Assembly (NCBI GenBank): GCA_031291445.1
Contig: JARLJA010000102.1
Location: 49,832-113,831, forward strand
From: Xanthobacteraceae bacterium
GTDB lineage: Bacteria; Pseudomonadota; Alphaproteobacteria; Rhizobiales; Xanthobacteraceae
DNA length: 64,000 bases
Reading direction: 5' to 3'
Positions 8,617 through 17,366 of the stretch are shown piece by piece. Below the pieces are notes generated by a model. The model saw only the letters and a program-made list of their open reading frames with translations. It was not told where the DNA came from and ran no database searches. Made by a program: the position numbers and the translations under genes. How positions within the stretch are numbered: the first letter of the stretch is position 1; the number at the start of each line of letters is the position of its first letter.

Positions 8617-8986
8617 CTCTGCCTCCTCGCCTTGATCAATCCGACGTTGTTCCACGAGGCCGCGCGGGGCCTCCGCAGTGCAGCACGGCGTCGGGACGAT
8701 GTGCGGCCCTGCGCTGCTGCTCTCGGAACATCAGGTTTGCAAGTTCGCTGCCAACAGGAATCGCAAGGGATTTCAATGCCGGTGAACGACCTCGCGGCGG
8801 CATTGCCCACGAATCCGACAGGCTGGCCGCCGGATCTGGATAAAAAGTAAGCAGTTATTTGTTACGGAGCGGAGAAGCCAAGGTAAAATTCAGCAGAGTC
8901 ATATATTTAGCTCTCTGGCATGACGCTTGCTGCGGGATGGAGGCGGACGAATTCCCATCACCGATTTATGCAACGCGAGGTCTGTC
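8617..8986. other. divergent intergenic region, hydrolase operon / BMP importer
   Basis: 370 bases separate two divergent operons and hold no convincing reading frame. The right-hand part contains a sigma-54 type promoter for the importer. The middle is GC-rich and shows no clear NtrC-type palindrome by eye. An AT-rich stretch (about 8838-8910) precedes the promoter and could be an activator or IHF region. Confidence 0.5.
8915..8931 (+). promoter_or_regulatory. sigma-54 (RpoN) -24/-12 promoter for the BMP importer operon
   Basis: The 17-base element CTGGCATGACGCTTGCT matches the published YTGGCAYGRNNNTTGCW consensus at every defined position, with GG and GC ten bases apart. It ends 55 bases before the substrate-binding protein start at 8987. 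Sigma-54 control normally means an enhancer-binding activator such as NtrC and a nitrogen-limitation signal, which fits a nucleoside-type importer next to amide hydrolases. Confidence 0.75.
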
Positions 8987-9967
8987 ATGTTGTCACGTCG
9001 CTTGGCTCTGCGGGGAGCGCTGCTCACCGGAGCATTTGCATTTTGCGCGACATTTGCTCCCGCCCTTCATGCCGCCGAGGCGCTGAAGGTCGGCATCCTG
9101 ATCCCGGGCTCGAAGTCCGACAAGGGCTGGATGGAGTCGTCGTATGACGGCCTGACGGCCGCCGAGAAGAAGTACGGCGACAAGATCCAGGTGCAGATGA
9201 TCGAGAACATCAACTACGCCGACATGGATCAGGCGCTGACCAATCTCGCCAGCAAGAACGAGTTGGTGATCGGCGTCGGCGGCCAGACCCAGGCGTCCGT
9301 CTACAAGATCGCCAAGCGTTTCCCCAAGGTGCATTTCTCGATCGTCGGCGGCAACGAAGGCGAAAGCGCGCCCAACGTCGCCGGCTACGACGTCAAGCAG
9401 GCCGAGATCGCCTATGTCGCGGGCGCCGCGGCGGCGATGCTGTCCAAGACCGGCGCGGTGAGCTACGTCGGCGGCCTCGAGATTCCGTCGATCGTCAACG
9501 CCGGCAAGGAGTTCGGCAACGGCGCGCGGTCGGTCAATCCGAACATCAAGTATTTCGAGAACTATACCGGCGATTTCGACGACGTCGCCAAGTCGAAGGA
9601 GGCGACGCTCGCCGCCATCGCCCAGGGCGCCGACATCCACTACCATATCCTGAACCTCGGCCTGCGCGGCATGGAGCAGGCCGCGAAGGAGAAGGGCACC
9701 CACATCATCGGCAGCTATACCGACCGCTGCGGGTCCGATCCGCTCTACGTCGCCTATTCAATCACCGGCACTGGTTTCCAGGTGCAGTATGCGATCGACG
9801 AGGCGGTCAAGGGCAGCTGGAAGCCGGGCTACAAGGAGTTCGGCCTCAAGATGGGTCCGGAAGCCTCCGGCATGGTGATCTGCAACGGAACGCCCGAGCA
9901 GAAGGCGAAGCTCGACGCGATCATGAAGGACATTCTCGCCGGCAAGATCACGGTGCTGAAGGGCTGA
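8987..9967 (+). CDS. BMP-family ABC transporter substrate-binding protein
   Basis: A 326-residue periplasmic binding protein of the Bmp/Med (PnrA-like) family. The start at 8987 gives a standard Sec signal peptide (MLSRRLALRGALLTGAFAFC..., cleavage after LHA-AEA); longer in-frame starts would put unrelated residues before the signal. Family features include KVGILIPGSKSDKGWMESSYDG at the mature N-terminus and VGGNEGESAPNVAGYDVKQ and GSYTDRCGSDP later. Characterised members bind purine nucleosides or related heterocycles and deliver them to RbsA/YufO-like ABC systems. It heads the four-gene operon (SBP, ATPase, two permeases) behind a sigma-54 promoter. The nearby amide/ureide hydrolases suggest a nitrogen-rich heterocyclic ligand; the exact ligand is unknown. 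Confidence 0.9.
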   Translation: MLSRRLALRGALLTGAFAFCATFAPALHAAEALKVGILIPGSKSDKGWMESSYDGLTAAEKKYGDKIQVQMIENINYADMDQALTNLASKNELVIGVGGQTQASVYKIAKRFPKVHFSIVGGNEGESAPNVAGYDVKQAEIAYVAGAAAAMLSKTGAVSYVGGLEIPSIVNAGKEFGNGARSVNPNIKYFENYTGDFDDVAKSKEATLAAIAQGADIHYHILNLGLRGMEQAAKEKGTHIIGSYTDRCGSDPLYVAYSITGTGFQVQYAIDEAVKGSWKPGYKEFGLKMGPEASGMVICNGTPEQKAKLDAIMKDILAGKITVLKG

Positions 9968-9974
9968 GCCCGCC

Positions 9975-11558
9975 ATGACCGACCCGACGTCCGACTCCGC
10001 GAGGATCGCGGCCGAGCCGCTGCTGTCGCTCAATGCGATCACCAAGCGGTTCGGCAGCTTCACCGCGCTGTCGGACGTCTCGCTCGACCTGCGTCCAGGC
10101 GAAATTCACTGCATCCTGGGCGAGAACGGCGCCGGAAAGTCGACGCTGTGCAACCTGATCTTCGGCGTGCACCGGCCCGACGGCGGCAGCATGCGCTACC
10201 GCGGCGCGCCGTTCCAGCCGTCCGGTCCCGCGGACTCGCTCGCGCAGGGCATCGCCATGGTTCACCAGCATTTCAGCCTGGTCGGCGACATGAGCGTGGT
10301 CGACAACGTGCTGCTTGGGCGGGCGAGGGGCGTTCTCGACCGCAAGGCCTGCGCCGCGCAACTCGATAGACTCGCTGGCGAGTACGGTCTGCCGCTCGAC
10401 CCGCTCGCCAGGATCGAGGATCTCTCGGTCGGCGAGCGCCAGCGCGTCGAAATCGTCAAATGCCTGATCCGCGATCCGTCGCTGTTCGTGCTGGACGAGC
10501 CGACGGCGGTGCTGCTGCCGGACGAGATCGCGGCCCTGCTCGACGTCTGCCGCCGGGTGGCGGCGAGCGGGCGCGCCGTGGTGCTGGTGACCCACAAGCT
10601 CGCCGAGATCAAGCAGGTGGCGGACCGGGTCACCGTGCTGCGCGCCGGCCGCGTGGTCGCGACCTCGGACAATCCGGCCGCCGAGATCGACGCGCTGGTG
10701 CGCGCAATGATCCAGGGCAGTGTCGAGGCGCTCGACGAATCGACGGCCTCGATGCTCGGCTTCGAGCCGGTCCGGCATGTCGATCACGGGCCGGCAGCGG
10801 TGCAACCGAAGGCCGAGGTGCTGCAGATCGATGGGCTGACCGTCACCGACCATCAGGGGGTGACCCGGCTCGACAACTTCACGCTGACCGTCGACCGCGG
10901 CGAGATCGTCGGCGTCGCCGGCGTCGAGGGCAACGGGCAGAGCGAGCTCACCGCGGTGCTCGCCGGCATGATGGCGCCGACCCAGGGACGCATCTATCTC
11001 GGCGACCAGGACCTGACCGGCCGCTCGCCCCGGGAGATCACGGCCGCCGGCGTCGGCATCGTTCCGGAGGACCGCCACGCGGTCGGCTGCGTGACCGGGA
11101 TGAGCCTTGCGGAAAACATCTATCTCAACCGCCTCGACGAGTTCACCCGCTTCGGCTTCCTGCGGCGCGCCGCGCTGGAACGTGACGCCGCCGCGATGAT
11201 GCAGCGTTTCGACGTCCGCGCGCGGGGGCCCGGCGCGCCGTTCTCGAGTCTGTCCGGCGGCAACCAGCAGAAGGCGGTGCTGGCGCGCGAGATCACGCTG
11301 CCCAACCTGGCGTGCCTGGTGGCGGCGCAGCCGACCCGCGGGCTCGATGTCGGCGCGGTGGCGGCGGTCTACGGCCACATCCGCGCCGCCTGCAGCCGCG
11401 GCGTCGCGATCCTGCTGGTGTCCTCCGAGCTCGACGAGTTGCTGACCGTGGCCGATCGCATCGTCGTGCTCTACCGCGGCCAGTTGATGGGGGCCTGCGC
11501 CGCCGATCCGTCACGCCGCGAGGTGATCGGCGCCATGATGGCGGGGCAGCCGCTATGA
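9975..11558 (+). CDS. ABC transporter ATP-binding protein, duplicated (nucleoside/sugar type)
   Basis: A 527-residue protein with two fused nucleotide-binding domains, the RbsA/MglA/YufO layout. Domain 1 has Walker A GENGAGKST near residue 50, signature LSVGERQRVEI and Walker B LFVLDEPTAVL. Domain 2 has the degenerate P-loop GVEGNGQSEL, signature LSGGNQQKAVLARE and Walker B-region LVAAQPTRGLDVGA lacking the usual catalytic Glu, as is typical of this family's second half. It energises uptake by the following permease pair. It starts 7 bases after the binding-protein stop, and its own stop overlaps the next ATG (ATGA). Cytoplasmic face of the inner membrane. Confidence 0.92.
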   Translation: MTDPTSDSARIAAEPLLSLNAITKRFGSFTALSDVSLDLRPGEIHCILGENGAGKSTLCNLIFGVHRPDGGSMRYRGAPFQPSGPADSLAQGIAMVHQHFSLVGDMSVVDNVLLGRARGVLDRKACAAQLDRLAGEYGLPLDPLARIEDLSVGERQRVEIVKCLIRDPSLFVLDEPTAVLLPDEIAALLDVCRRVAASGRAVVLVTHKLAEIKQVADRVTVLRAGRVVATSDNPAAEIDALVRAMIQGSVEALDESTASMLGFEPVRHVDHGPAAVQPKAEVLQIDGLTVTDHQGVTRLDNFTLTVDRGEIVGVAGVEGNGQSELTAVLAGMMAPTQGRIYLGDQDLTGRSPREITAAGVGIVPEDRHAVGCVTGMSLAENIYLNRLDEFTRFGFLRRAALERDAAAMMQRFDVRARGPGAPFSSLSGGNQQKAVLAREITLPNLACLVAAQPTRGLDVGAVAAVYGHIRAACSRGVAILLVSSELDELLTVADRIVVLYRGQLMGACAADPSRREVIGAMMAGQPL

Positions 11559-12646
11559 CCGCCGTGAACCATGGACGCGGGACGGGGACGTGGCCGAAGC
11601 TGACGCTGCGCCCGGCGCTGCTGGTGCCGGTCGCCGCCGTCGGATTTGCCGCGCTGGTCGGGCTGGCGCTGATCGCGGCGATCGGCGTGCCGGTATCGGG
11701 CGCGATCGCGGCGTTCGTCGACGGCACCTTCGGCTCGCTTTATGTCATCGCGGCGTCGATCAACCGCAGCACCGCCTTCGCGCTGGTCGGCTTCGGCTTC
11801 GTGCTCGCCAACCGCGCCAGCCTGACCAATGTCGGCGGCGAGGGTCAGATCGCGGTGGGCGGCATCGCGGCGACGGCGGTTGCGCTCTACGGCCACGTCG
11901 CCGCGCTGCCGCTGGGATTGTCCTTCATCCTGCCGATGCTGGCGGCGGTCGCCGCCGGCGCGCTGTGGGGCGCGCTCGCCGCCGTGCTCAAGGTCAAGTC
12001 CGGGACCAACGAGGTGATCAGCACGCTGCTGCTGTCGTTTATCGGGGTGTGGCTGCTCTACTGGTGCGTGCAGTCGCCGGCGCTGCTGCGCAAGCCGATG
12101 ACGAGTTCGGCGACCCTGCCGGAATCGCTGGAGATCCCCGACGAGACCAAGCTGCCGCTGCTGACCGGCGACTATTCGTTTCCACTCCATGTCGGACTGC
12201 CGCTCACCCTCGTCATCGCCGTCGTCGTCGCGGTGCTGCTGTCGAAGACGGTTCTGGGATTTCGCCTTCGCGCGGTCGGCCTCAATCCGGTGGCGGCGCA
12301 CCGCGCCGGCATTTCCTATGCCCGCACCGTGGTGTTCGCGCTCGCCACCGCCGGGGCGCTGGGCGGACTGGCCGGCGCGCTGATGCTGCTCGGCGAGCAG
12401 TATACGCTCAAGGACGGATTTTCCTCCGGTTACGGCTTCGACGGCCTGGTCGCCGGGCTGCTGTCGCGCGGCTCCATCCCCGGCGTCATCGCCGCGTCCC
12501 TGCTGTTCGGCTTCATGCGCTCGGGCGGCATCAACATGGAGATGGCCGCGGCGGTTCCCACCGCGCTGGTGGTCGTGATCCAGGGGCTGATCGTCATCAC
12601 GCTGGCGGGCGCGGCGCTGGTCATCGAGAGGTGGGAACGGTCATGA
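11555..12646 (+). CDS. ABC transporter permease (nucleoside-type, subunit 1)
   Basis: A 363-residue membrane permease of the branched-chain/nucleoside (BPD_transp_2) family. Start ATG 11555 overlaps the ATPase stop (ATGA). Several hydrophobic segments are evident, for example LLVPVAAVGFAALVGLALIA at the N-terminus. The family region AFALVGFGFVLANRASLTNVGGEGQIAVGG is present, as is LGFRLRAVGLNPVAAHRAGI, the cytoplasmic loop expected to contact the ATPase. It pairs with the next gene to form the heterodimeric channel. Its stop overlaps the next ATG by four bases, so all subunits are translationally coupled. Confidence 0.9.
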   Translation: MTAVNHGRGTGTWPKLTLRPALLVPVAAVGFAALVGLALIAAIGVPVSGAIAAFVDGTFGSLYVIAASINRSTAFALVGFGFVLANRASLTNVGGEGQIAVGGIAATAVALYGHVAALPLGLSFILPMLAAVAAGALWGALAAVLKVKSGTNEVISTLLLSFIGVWLLYWCVQSPALLRKPMTSSATLPESLEIPDETKLPLLTGDYSFPLHVGLPLTLVIAVVVAVLLSKTVLGFRLRAVGLNPVAAHRAGISYARTVVFALATAGALGGLAGALMLLGEQYTLKDGFSSGYGFDGLVAGLLSRGSIPGVIAASLLFGFMRSGGINMEMAAAVPTALVVVIQGLIVITLAGAALVIERWERS

Positions 12647-13560
12647 GCTGGGAGCTGTTCGCGGTGTTTCTCGGCTCGTCGATCCGGCTCGCCACGCCGC
12701 TGCTGCTGGCGGGCATCGGCGAGATGGTGAGCGAACGGGCCGGCGTCCTCAACATGAGCATCGAGGGCATGATGCTGACCTCGGCATTCGCCGCCGCGGT
12801 CGGCGCCTGGGCGACCGGCGACCCGCTGATCGGCCTCCTGATCGGGATCATCGCGGTGCAGCCGGTGGCGCTGTTGCAGGCGGTGCTGAGCAACACGCTG
12901 CGCGCCAACCAGATCGTATCCGGCATCGGCATCAACATCCTGGTGCTGGGGGCGACCACGCTCGCCTATCGCGAGATCTTCGGGGCGCGCTCCCGCGCCG
13001 AGATTCCGGGCCTTGCCAAGATCAAGCCGCCGCTGCTCGGCGACATTCCGGTGATCGGCAGCGCGGTGTTCGAGCAGGTCTGGCTGCTCTATGCCGGCAT
13101 CGCGCTGATCGTGGCCACCGCGCTGGTGCTGCGCTACACCTCGGTCGGCCTCGCGATCCACGCCGCCGGCGCCGAGCCCAAGGCGGTCGACAAGTCGGGC
13201 CTGTCGGTGGCGCGGATCCGCTATGGCTGCGTGCTGTTCGCGGGCCTGATGGCGTCGCTGTCGGGCGCGTTCCTCTCGATCGGCGACATCCACACCTTCA
13301 CCGAGGGCATGACCCGCGGCGCCGGCTATCTCGCCATCGCCTCGGTGATCTTCGGCAAGTGGCGGATCGGCGGCACCGTGTTCGCCTGCCTGTTGTTCGG
13401 CGCGGCGACCGCGCTGCAATTCCAGCTGCCGGCGCTCGGCATCAACGTGCCGAACGCGCTGCTGATCATGCTGCCCTATCTTCTGGCCCTGCTGGCGGTG
13501 GGCGGACTGGTCGGGCGCCAGATGGCGCCGGCAGCGCTCGGCGAGCCGTACCGCCGGTAA
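12643..13560 (+). CDS. ABC transporter permease (nucleoside-type, subunit 2)
   Basis: A 305-residue permease, shorter than its partner as is usual for this pair. The start at 12643 overlaps the previous stop in ATGA. The family motif GEMVSERAGVLNMSIEGMML near residues 27-46 and the coupling-loop-like VGLAIHAAGAEPKAVDKSGL are diagnostic of YufQ/NupQ-like nucleoside permeases. About eight hydrophobic segments are visible. Last gene of the BMP importer operon; convergent with an IclR gene whose stop lies 25 bases away. No clear rho-independent terminator is visible between them. Confidence 0.9.
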   Translation: MSWELFAVFLGSSIRLATPLLLAGIGEMVSERAGVLNMSIEGMMLTSAFAAAVGAWATGDPLIGLLIGIIAVQPVALLQAVLSNTLRANQIVSGIGINILVLGATTLAYREIFGARSRAEIPGLAKIKPPLLGDIPVIGSAVFEQVWLLYAGIALIVATALVLRYTSVGLAIHAAGAEPKAVDKSGLSVARIRYGCVLFAGLMASLSGAFLSIGDIHTFTEGMTRGAGYLAIASVIFGKWRIGGTVFACLLFGAATALQFQLPALGINVPNALLIMLPYLLALLAVGGLVGRQMAPAALGEPYRR

Positions 13561-13585
13561 CGGGGCCATCGGCGTAGCAGCGCTC

Positions 13586-14332
13586 TCAGGCCGCCTCCTC
13601 GGGACGCGGCCTGTGCCGCTGGATCGCTCGCTTCATGATGCCGATGACGTCGTCCATCTTCGGGCGCACCCGGAATTCGGGGCCGGCGACGACAATCGAC
13701 AGCCGGCGGTCGCCGATCGGCAACGGCAGCGCGCCGCCGCCGAGATCCTGGCTGTAGTCGCCAAAACTCTGGCAGTGGCCGCGTTCGAGGGATTTCCGCA
13801 ACTCGGCCTCGACCGCATCGATGCTGATCGGGGTGGTCGCGCCGTACTGCCTGAAATCGATCTTGCGGTAGAGCGCGTTGCGCTCCGCGGGAGAATACTG
13901 CAGCAGCAGCGCCCGGCCGCTCGCGGTGGCATGGATCGGGACGCGATGGCCGATTTGCGCGAAATACCGGATCGCCGCGCTCGATTCCACCACGTCGATG
14001 AACACCGCCATGGTGCCGGCCGGCGCGACCAGCGCCGCGGTCTCGCCGGTCTCCGCCGACAGGTCGGCGATGAGCGCATGGGTCCAGGCCGGCAGCGGCT
14101 CGGCCTCCGAGATGGCCTGCGCCAGCGTCAGCCAGCGCGGCGTCGGATAATATCCGGCGCGCGGCCGCGGCTCGTAGAGATATCCCTTTTCCGCCAGCGT
14201 GCTCAGGAGATTGAAGGTGCTGGACCGCGGCCAGCCGAAATGATCTGCGACCTCGGCGAGCGTGGCCGGCTTCCGCACCTGCGCGAAGTATTCGAAAATA
14301 TCCAGAACATGCGCGGCCTGTCGAACAATCAT
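13586..14332 (-). CDS. IclR-family transcriptional regulator
   Basis: A 248-residue IclR regulator. The N-terminal winged HTH (ATLAEVADHFGWPRSSTFNLLSTL, around residues 23-46) is followed by the effector-binding domain (RYFAQIGHRVPIHATASGRALLL and the C-terminal SIDAVEAELRKSLERGHCQS...DDVIGIMKRAI). IclR proteins bind small acids and commonly sit beside the catabolic genes they control. It is codirectional with the CitE/MaoC/CaiB genes upstream on the same strand, separated from citE by a 127-bp palindromic repeat. Control of that cluster and of the divergent acyl-CoA dehydrogenase is the likely role. Confidence 0.87.
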   Translation of the reverse strand: MIVRQAAHVLDIFEYFAQVRKPATLAEVADHFGWPRSSTFNLLSTLAEKGYLYEPRPRAGYYPTPRWLTLAQAISEAEPLPAWTHALIADLSAETGETAALVAPAGTMAVFIDVVESSAAIRYFAQIGHRVPIHATASGRALLLQYSPAERNALYRKIDFRQYGATTPISIDAVEAELRKSLERGHCQSFGDYSQDLGGGALPLPIGDRRLSIVVAGPEFRVRPKMDDVIGIMKRAIQRHRPRPEEAA

Positions 14333-14396
14333 CGTTTGTCCAGCCGTTGATGCTGCGTCATCTCACATGCCCTAGCCCATTCCGTCTGAATTAATC

Positions 14397-14523
14397 CGTT
14401 ATGCCCGGCCTTGTGCCGGGCATCCACGTCTTTGCAGCCTTGCTGCAAAAAAGGCGTGGATGGCCGGGAGACCTTAGTCCTAGCGATCCGTCGAAGACGG
14501 ATCGCGCTGCCCGGCCATGACGG
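14397..14523. repeat. dispersed palindromic repeat, long type (copy L1)
   Basis: An intergenic 127-bp element running from a cgttatgcccgg start to ccatgacg. Its outer arms (atgcccggccttgtgccggg against ctgcccggccatgacg) are inverted, a cgtctttgcag...gcgtggat core is paired, and an internal perfect inverted repeat GCGATCCGTC-GAA-GACGGATCGC is present. Copies at 18650-18775 and 34432-34558 share the same layout, including 'gaccttagtcct'. It lies between the iclR and citE genes. Confidence 0.85.
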
Positions 14524-14528
14524 ATGGA

Positions 14529-15401
14529 TCAACTGCTCCGGAAAACACTGTGGACCCCCAGGATCTTCCGCGCGGCCCGCAGATGCGGCTTGTCGATCAT
14601 CCTGCCGTCGAGACGCAAGGTGCCGAGATCGGGATTGGCCGCGAAGGCGGCGATGATCTTCTCCGCCCAGGCCCGTTCCGCGGCGCTCGGCGCGAACGCC
14701 GCGTTGACGACGTCGACATGCTTGGGATGGATCAGGGCCTTGGCCGAGAAGCCGTCGCGGCGCGCGACGCGCGTCTCCTGTTCGAGGCCGGCGAGATTGT
14801 CGATGTCGGTATAGACCGTGTCGATGGCGGCGACCTCGGCGGCCGCGGCGCCCATCAGGCACATGTCGCGGGCCAGCCGGAACGGGCTGTGGAATTGGCC
14901 GCCGCTGCCGTTCTCGGTGGCGCCGAGCGAGGCCGCGAGATCCTCTGCGCCCCACATCAGGCCAGTGAGGCGGGCCGACACACCCTTGTAGCTGCCGAGA
15001 CCGAACACGGATTCCGCGGTCTCGGTGGCGATCGCCACGATCTCGGTCGATCCCTGCCGCGCGCCGCTTGCGGCCTCGAAGGCCTCGAGCCACCGCGCCA
15101 CGTTGCGGATGTCGTCGCCGGAGCGGCACTTCGGCAGCACGATGCCGTCGGGCTTGGCCGGCATGATGGCGGCGAGGTCGGCGAGCGTCATGTCGGTGTC
15201 GAGCGCGTTGACGCGCACGAACAGCTTCATGCCGTCGCGCCGGTTGCCCTCCAGCATGGTCCGCGTCAGCCCGCGGGCCTCGGCCTTATTCTCCCCGGTC
15301 ACCGAATCCTCGAGATCGATGATCAGGGCGTCGGCCGCGGTCTGCGCGGCCTTTTCGAACTTGCGCGGGCTGTCGCCCGGCACGAACAGCATCGAGCGCA
15401 T
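14529..15401 (-). CDS. HpcH/HpaI (CitE-like) acyl-CoA lyase
   Basis: A 290-residue TIM-barrel lyase of the CitE/malyl-CoA family. Typical features are [18 protein letters not shown] at the N-terminus, the Mg-site Glu/Asp in LIIDLEDSV near residue 30, a RVNALDT strand and the KALIHPKHVDVVNAAF segment near the end. Relatives cleave (S)-citramalyl-CoA, malyl-CoA or beta-methylmalyl-CoA to acetyl- or propionyl-CoA and an oxo-acid. Its ATG shares one base with the MaoC stop (TAATG), so the two are coupled. With MaoC, CaiB/BaiF and a nearby acyl-CoA dehydrogenase, citramalyl-CoA lyase in an itaconate/mesaconate-type route is the best inference; other 3-hydroxy-dicarboxyl-CoA substrates are possible. 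Confidence 0.85.
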   Translation of the reverse strand: MRSMLFVPGDSPRKFEKAAQTAADALIIDLEDSVTGENKAEARGLTRTMLEGNRRDGMKLFVRVNALDTDMTLADLAAIMPAKPDGIVLPKCRSGDDIRNVARWLEAFEAASGARQGSTEIVAIATETAESVFGLGSYKGVSARLTGLMWGAEDLAASLGATENGSGGQFHSPFRLARDMCLMGAAAAEVAAIDTVYTDIDNLAGLEQETRVARRDGFSAKALIHPKHVDVVNAAFAPSAAERAWAEKIIAAFAANPDLGTLRLDGRMIDKPHLRAARKILGVHSVFRSS

Positions 15402-15853
15402 TACGCAGGCTTTCTGTGCATCAGCGCCATGCGGCGGCAGGTGGCGACGATCTCGTTCTTCTGGTTCAGCGCGTGATGCTCGAACTCGACGATGCCGGCC
15501 TGGGGCCGCGACTTCGAGTCCCGCACCGAGAGCACCCTGGTGGTGGCGCGCAGGGTGTCGCCGTGAAACACCGGCTTGGGAAAATTGACGTCGGTCATGC
15601 CGAGATTGGCCACCGTGGTGCCCATGGTGGTCTCGTACACCGTCATGCCGATCATGATGCCGAGCGTATAGAGGCTGTTGAACAGCCGCTGGCCGAATTC
15701 GGTCGAGGCGGAGAAATGCGCGTCGATGTGGAGCGGCTGCGGGTTCATGGTCAGCAGGCTGAACATGGTGTTGTCCATCTCGGTCACGGTCCGCGTGAAC
15801 GGATGCTTGAATTCCTGTCCGACCTTGAAGTCCTCGAAATAAAGTCCCGCCAT
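15401..15853 (-). CDS. MaoC-family (hotdog) acyl-CoA hydratase
   Basis: A 150-residue single hotdog-domain protein. The MaoC hydratase-2 signature region is visible as [25 protein letters not shown], with the catalytic Asn/Asp-His type residues near 36-43, and the C-terminal strand reads [28 protein letters not shown]. These enzymes add water to an enoyl-CoA. Lying between a CoA-transferase and a CitE-like lyase, it would supply the hydroxyacyl-CoA that the lyase cleaves (for instance itaconyl- or mesaconyl-CoA to citramalyl-CoA). It is shorter than the double-hotdog mesaconyl-CoA hydratase, so it probably works as a dimer. One-base overlap with citE; 59 bases after caiB. Confidence 0.85.
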   Translation of the reverse strand: MAGLYFEDFKVGQEFKHPFTRTVTEMDNTMFSLLTMNPQPLHIDAHFSASTEFGQRLFNSLYTLGIMIGMTVYETTMGTTVANLGMTDVNFPKPVFHGDTLRATTRVLSVRDSKSRPQAGIVEFEHHALNQKNEIVATCRRMALMHRKPA

Positions 15854-15912
15854 GACGGTCTCCGATTGGCGTTGGGGTGGTGCCGCGGCCCGCAGGCCCG
15901 CGTGCGATGGAT

Positions 15913-17115
15913 TCAGGAGGCCTCGCCGAGAGTGACGGCGCTGCGCTCAGCCAACTGGTCGATCTCCTCGGCGGTGAAGCCGGCCTCGGCGAGAATCTCG
16001 CGGCCGTGCTGGCCGAGCCCCGGCGCCGGACCGCCGGGCTCCGGCTGGGTCACGCTCCAGGTCGAGGGCACCTGCATCTGGCGGATCCGGCCCTCGATCG
16101 GGTGGTCGATGGTCTTGAAGAAGCCGACCGCGTTGAGGTGCGGATCGTCGAGGATCGTTTCCAGCGTGTGCATCGGCATCACCGGAATGTCGGCGCGCTC
16201 CAGCAACTCGCGCCACTCCGCGGTGGTGCGGCCGAGAAAGATCCGGCCGACCTCCTCGTAGATCTCGTTGATGTGCTCCATCCGCGCGGCGTGGTTGGCG
16301 AAGCGCGGCTGGTCGAGGAAGTCCTTGCGGTCGATGGCGTCGAAGAAGCTGCGCCACTGCTTGTCGTTGTAGATCAGCACGCAGATGTAGCCGTCGCTGG
16401 TCTGGTACGGACGGCGGTAGCGCGACAGCAGCCGGCGGTAGCCGCCGTGATCGAGCGGCGGGTCGTAGGTCAGGCCGCCGAGATGATCGATCAGCACGAA
16501 GTCGGTCATGCACTCGAACATCGGCACGTCGATGCGCTGGCCGACGCCGGTGCGTTGCTGGTGCATCAGGCCGCCCATGACGGCGTTGACGGCCATCAGC
16601 CCGACCACGCGATCCGCCATGGTGATCGGCACGTAGCGCGGCGTGCCGTCGCCGGCCGCCGCCAGCAGGGTCGGGATGGTGGAGGCGCCCTGGATCAGGT
16701 CGTCATAGGCGGGCTTGGCTGCATAGGGGCCGTTCTGGCCGTAGCCGAACACGCCGACATAGACGATCCTGGGATTGAGGGCGGCCAAGGTCTCGTAGTC
16801 GAGGCCGAGCCGCGCCATCGCCTGGGGGCGCACATTATAGACGAGGGCGTCGGCGGTCTTGGCCAGGCGCAGCAGCGCGGCGAGACCGTCGGGATTCTTC
16901 AGGTCGATGACGATGCTGCGCTTGCCGCGGTTGGCGTTGAGGAACATGCCGCCCATGCCCTTGGTGCGGCCGGGCGCGATCTGCCGCACGATATCGCCCT
17001 CGGGGCTTTCGACCTTGACGACGTTGGCGCCCATGTCGGCGAGGATCTGGGTCGCATAGGGGCCCATCAGCACGGTGGTCAGGTCGAGAATGGTCAGGCC
17101 GGCGAGTGGACCCAT
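15913..17115 (-). CDS. CaiB/BaiF family class III CoA-transferase
   Basis: A 400-residue class III CoA-transferase. The N-terminal block [20 protein letters not shown] and [19 protein letters not shown] are family hallmarks, followed by [19 protein letters not shown] catalytic Asp is expected near residue 170, in or around [11 protein letters not shown]. Such enzymes move CoA from succinyl-CoA or another donor onto a free acid without ATP. First gene of the caiB-maoC-citE set, so it would activate the substrate acid (itaconate, citramalate or mesaconate by analogy with the ict-ich-ccl genes of Pseudomonas aeruginosa). It is divergent from an acyl-CoA dehydrogenase across a 251-base AT-rich spacer. 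Confidence 0.87.
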   Translation of the reverse strand: MGPLAGLTILDLTTVLMGPYATQILADMGANVVKVESPEGDIVRQIAPGRTKGMGGMFLNANRGKRSIVIDLKNPDGLAALLRLAKTADALVYNVRPQAMARLGLDYETLAALNPRIVYVGVFGYGQNGPYAAKPAYDDLIQGASTIPTLLAAAGDGTPRYVPITMADRVVGLMAVNAVMGGLMHQQRTGVGQRIDVPMFECMTDFVLIDHLGGLTYDPPLDHGGYRRLLSRYRRPYQTSDGYICVLIYNDKQWRSFFDAIDRKDFLDQPRFANHAARMEHINEIYEEVGRIFLGRTTAEWRELLERADIPVMPMHTLETILDDPHLNAVGFFKTIDHPIEGRIRQMQVPSTWSVTQPEPGGPAPGLGQHGREILAEAGFTAEEIDQLAERSAVTLGEAS

Positions 17116-17148
17116 GAGCGTTTTCCCTGCAGTACGGATAAATATCTA

Positions 17149-17164
17149 ATTCATGTATGTGAAT
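17149..17164. promoter_or_regulatory. candidate operator in divergent caiB / acyl-CoA dehydrogenase spacer
   Basis: ATTCA-TGTATG-TGAAT, five-base arms around a six-base centre, lies about 35 bases upstream of the CoA-transferase start in an unusually AT-rich spacer (17116-17366). By position it could bind the nearby IclR regulator. Shape-based only. Confidence 0.3.
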
Positions 17165-17366
17165 ACGACGTCCGAAACAGCGGATGATTTTTAGATTACA
17201 TCAGATGGATGGTAGGATAATGCCTTGGTTTACAGCTTTGTCTATGATTATGTACCTATAATTCAAAATTGAAGAGTTCGGAAGAGCCGCGCGGGCCGAA
17301 CCAGCGCCGGCGCGCCGCAGCGATTGATCGTGAAACACCGCTGAAAGAACGGACAGGACACAAAAA

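Noticed and set aside
13561..13585. Intrinsic terminator between the importer permease and iclR
   Set aside because: No stem with a T-run could be found by eye in the 25-base gap.
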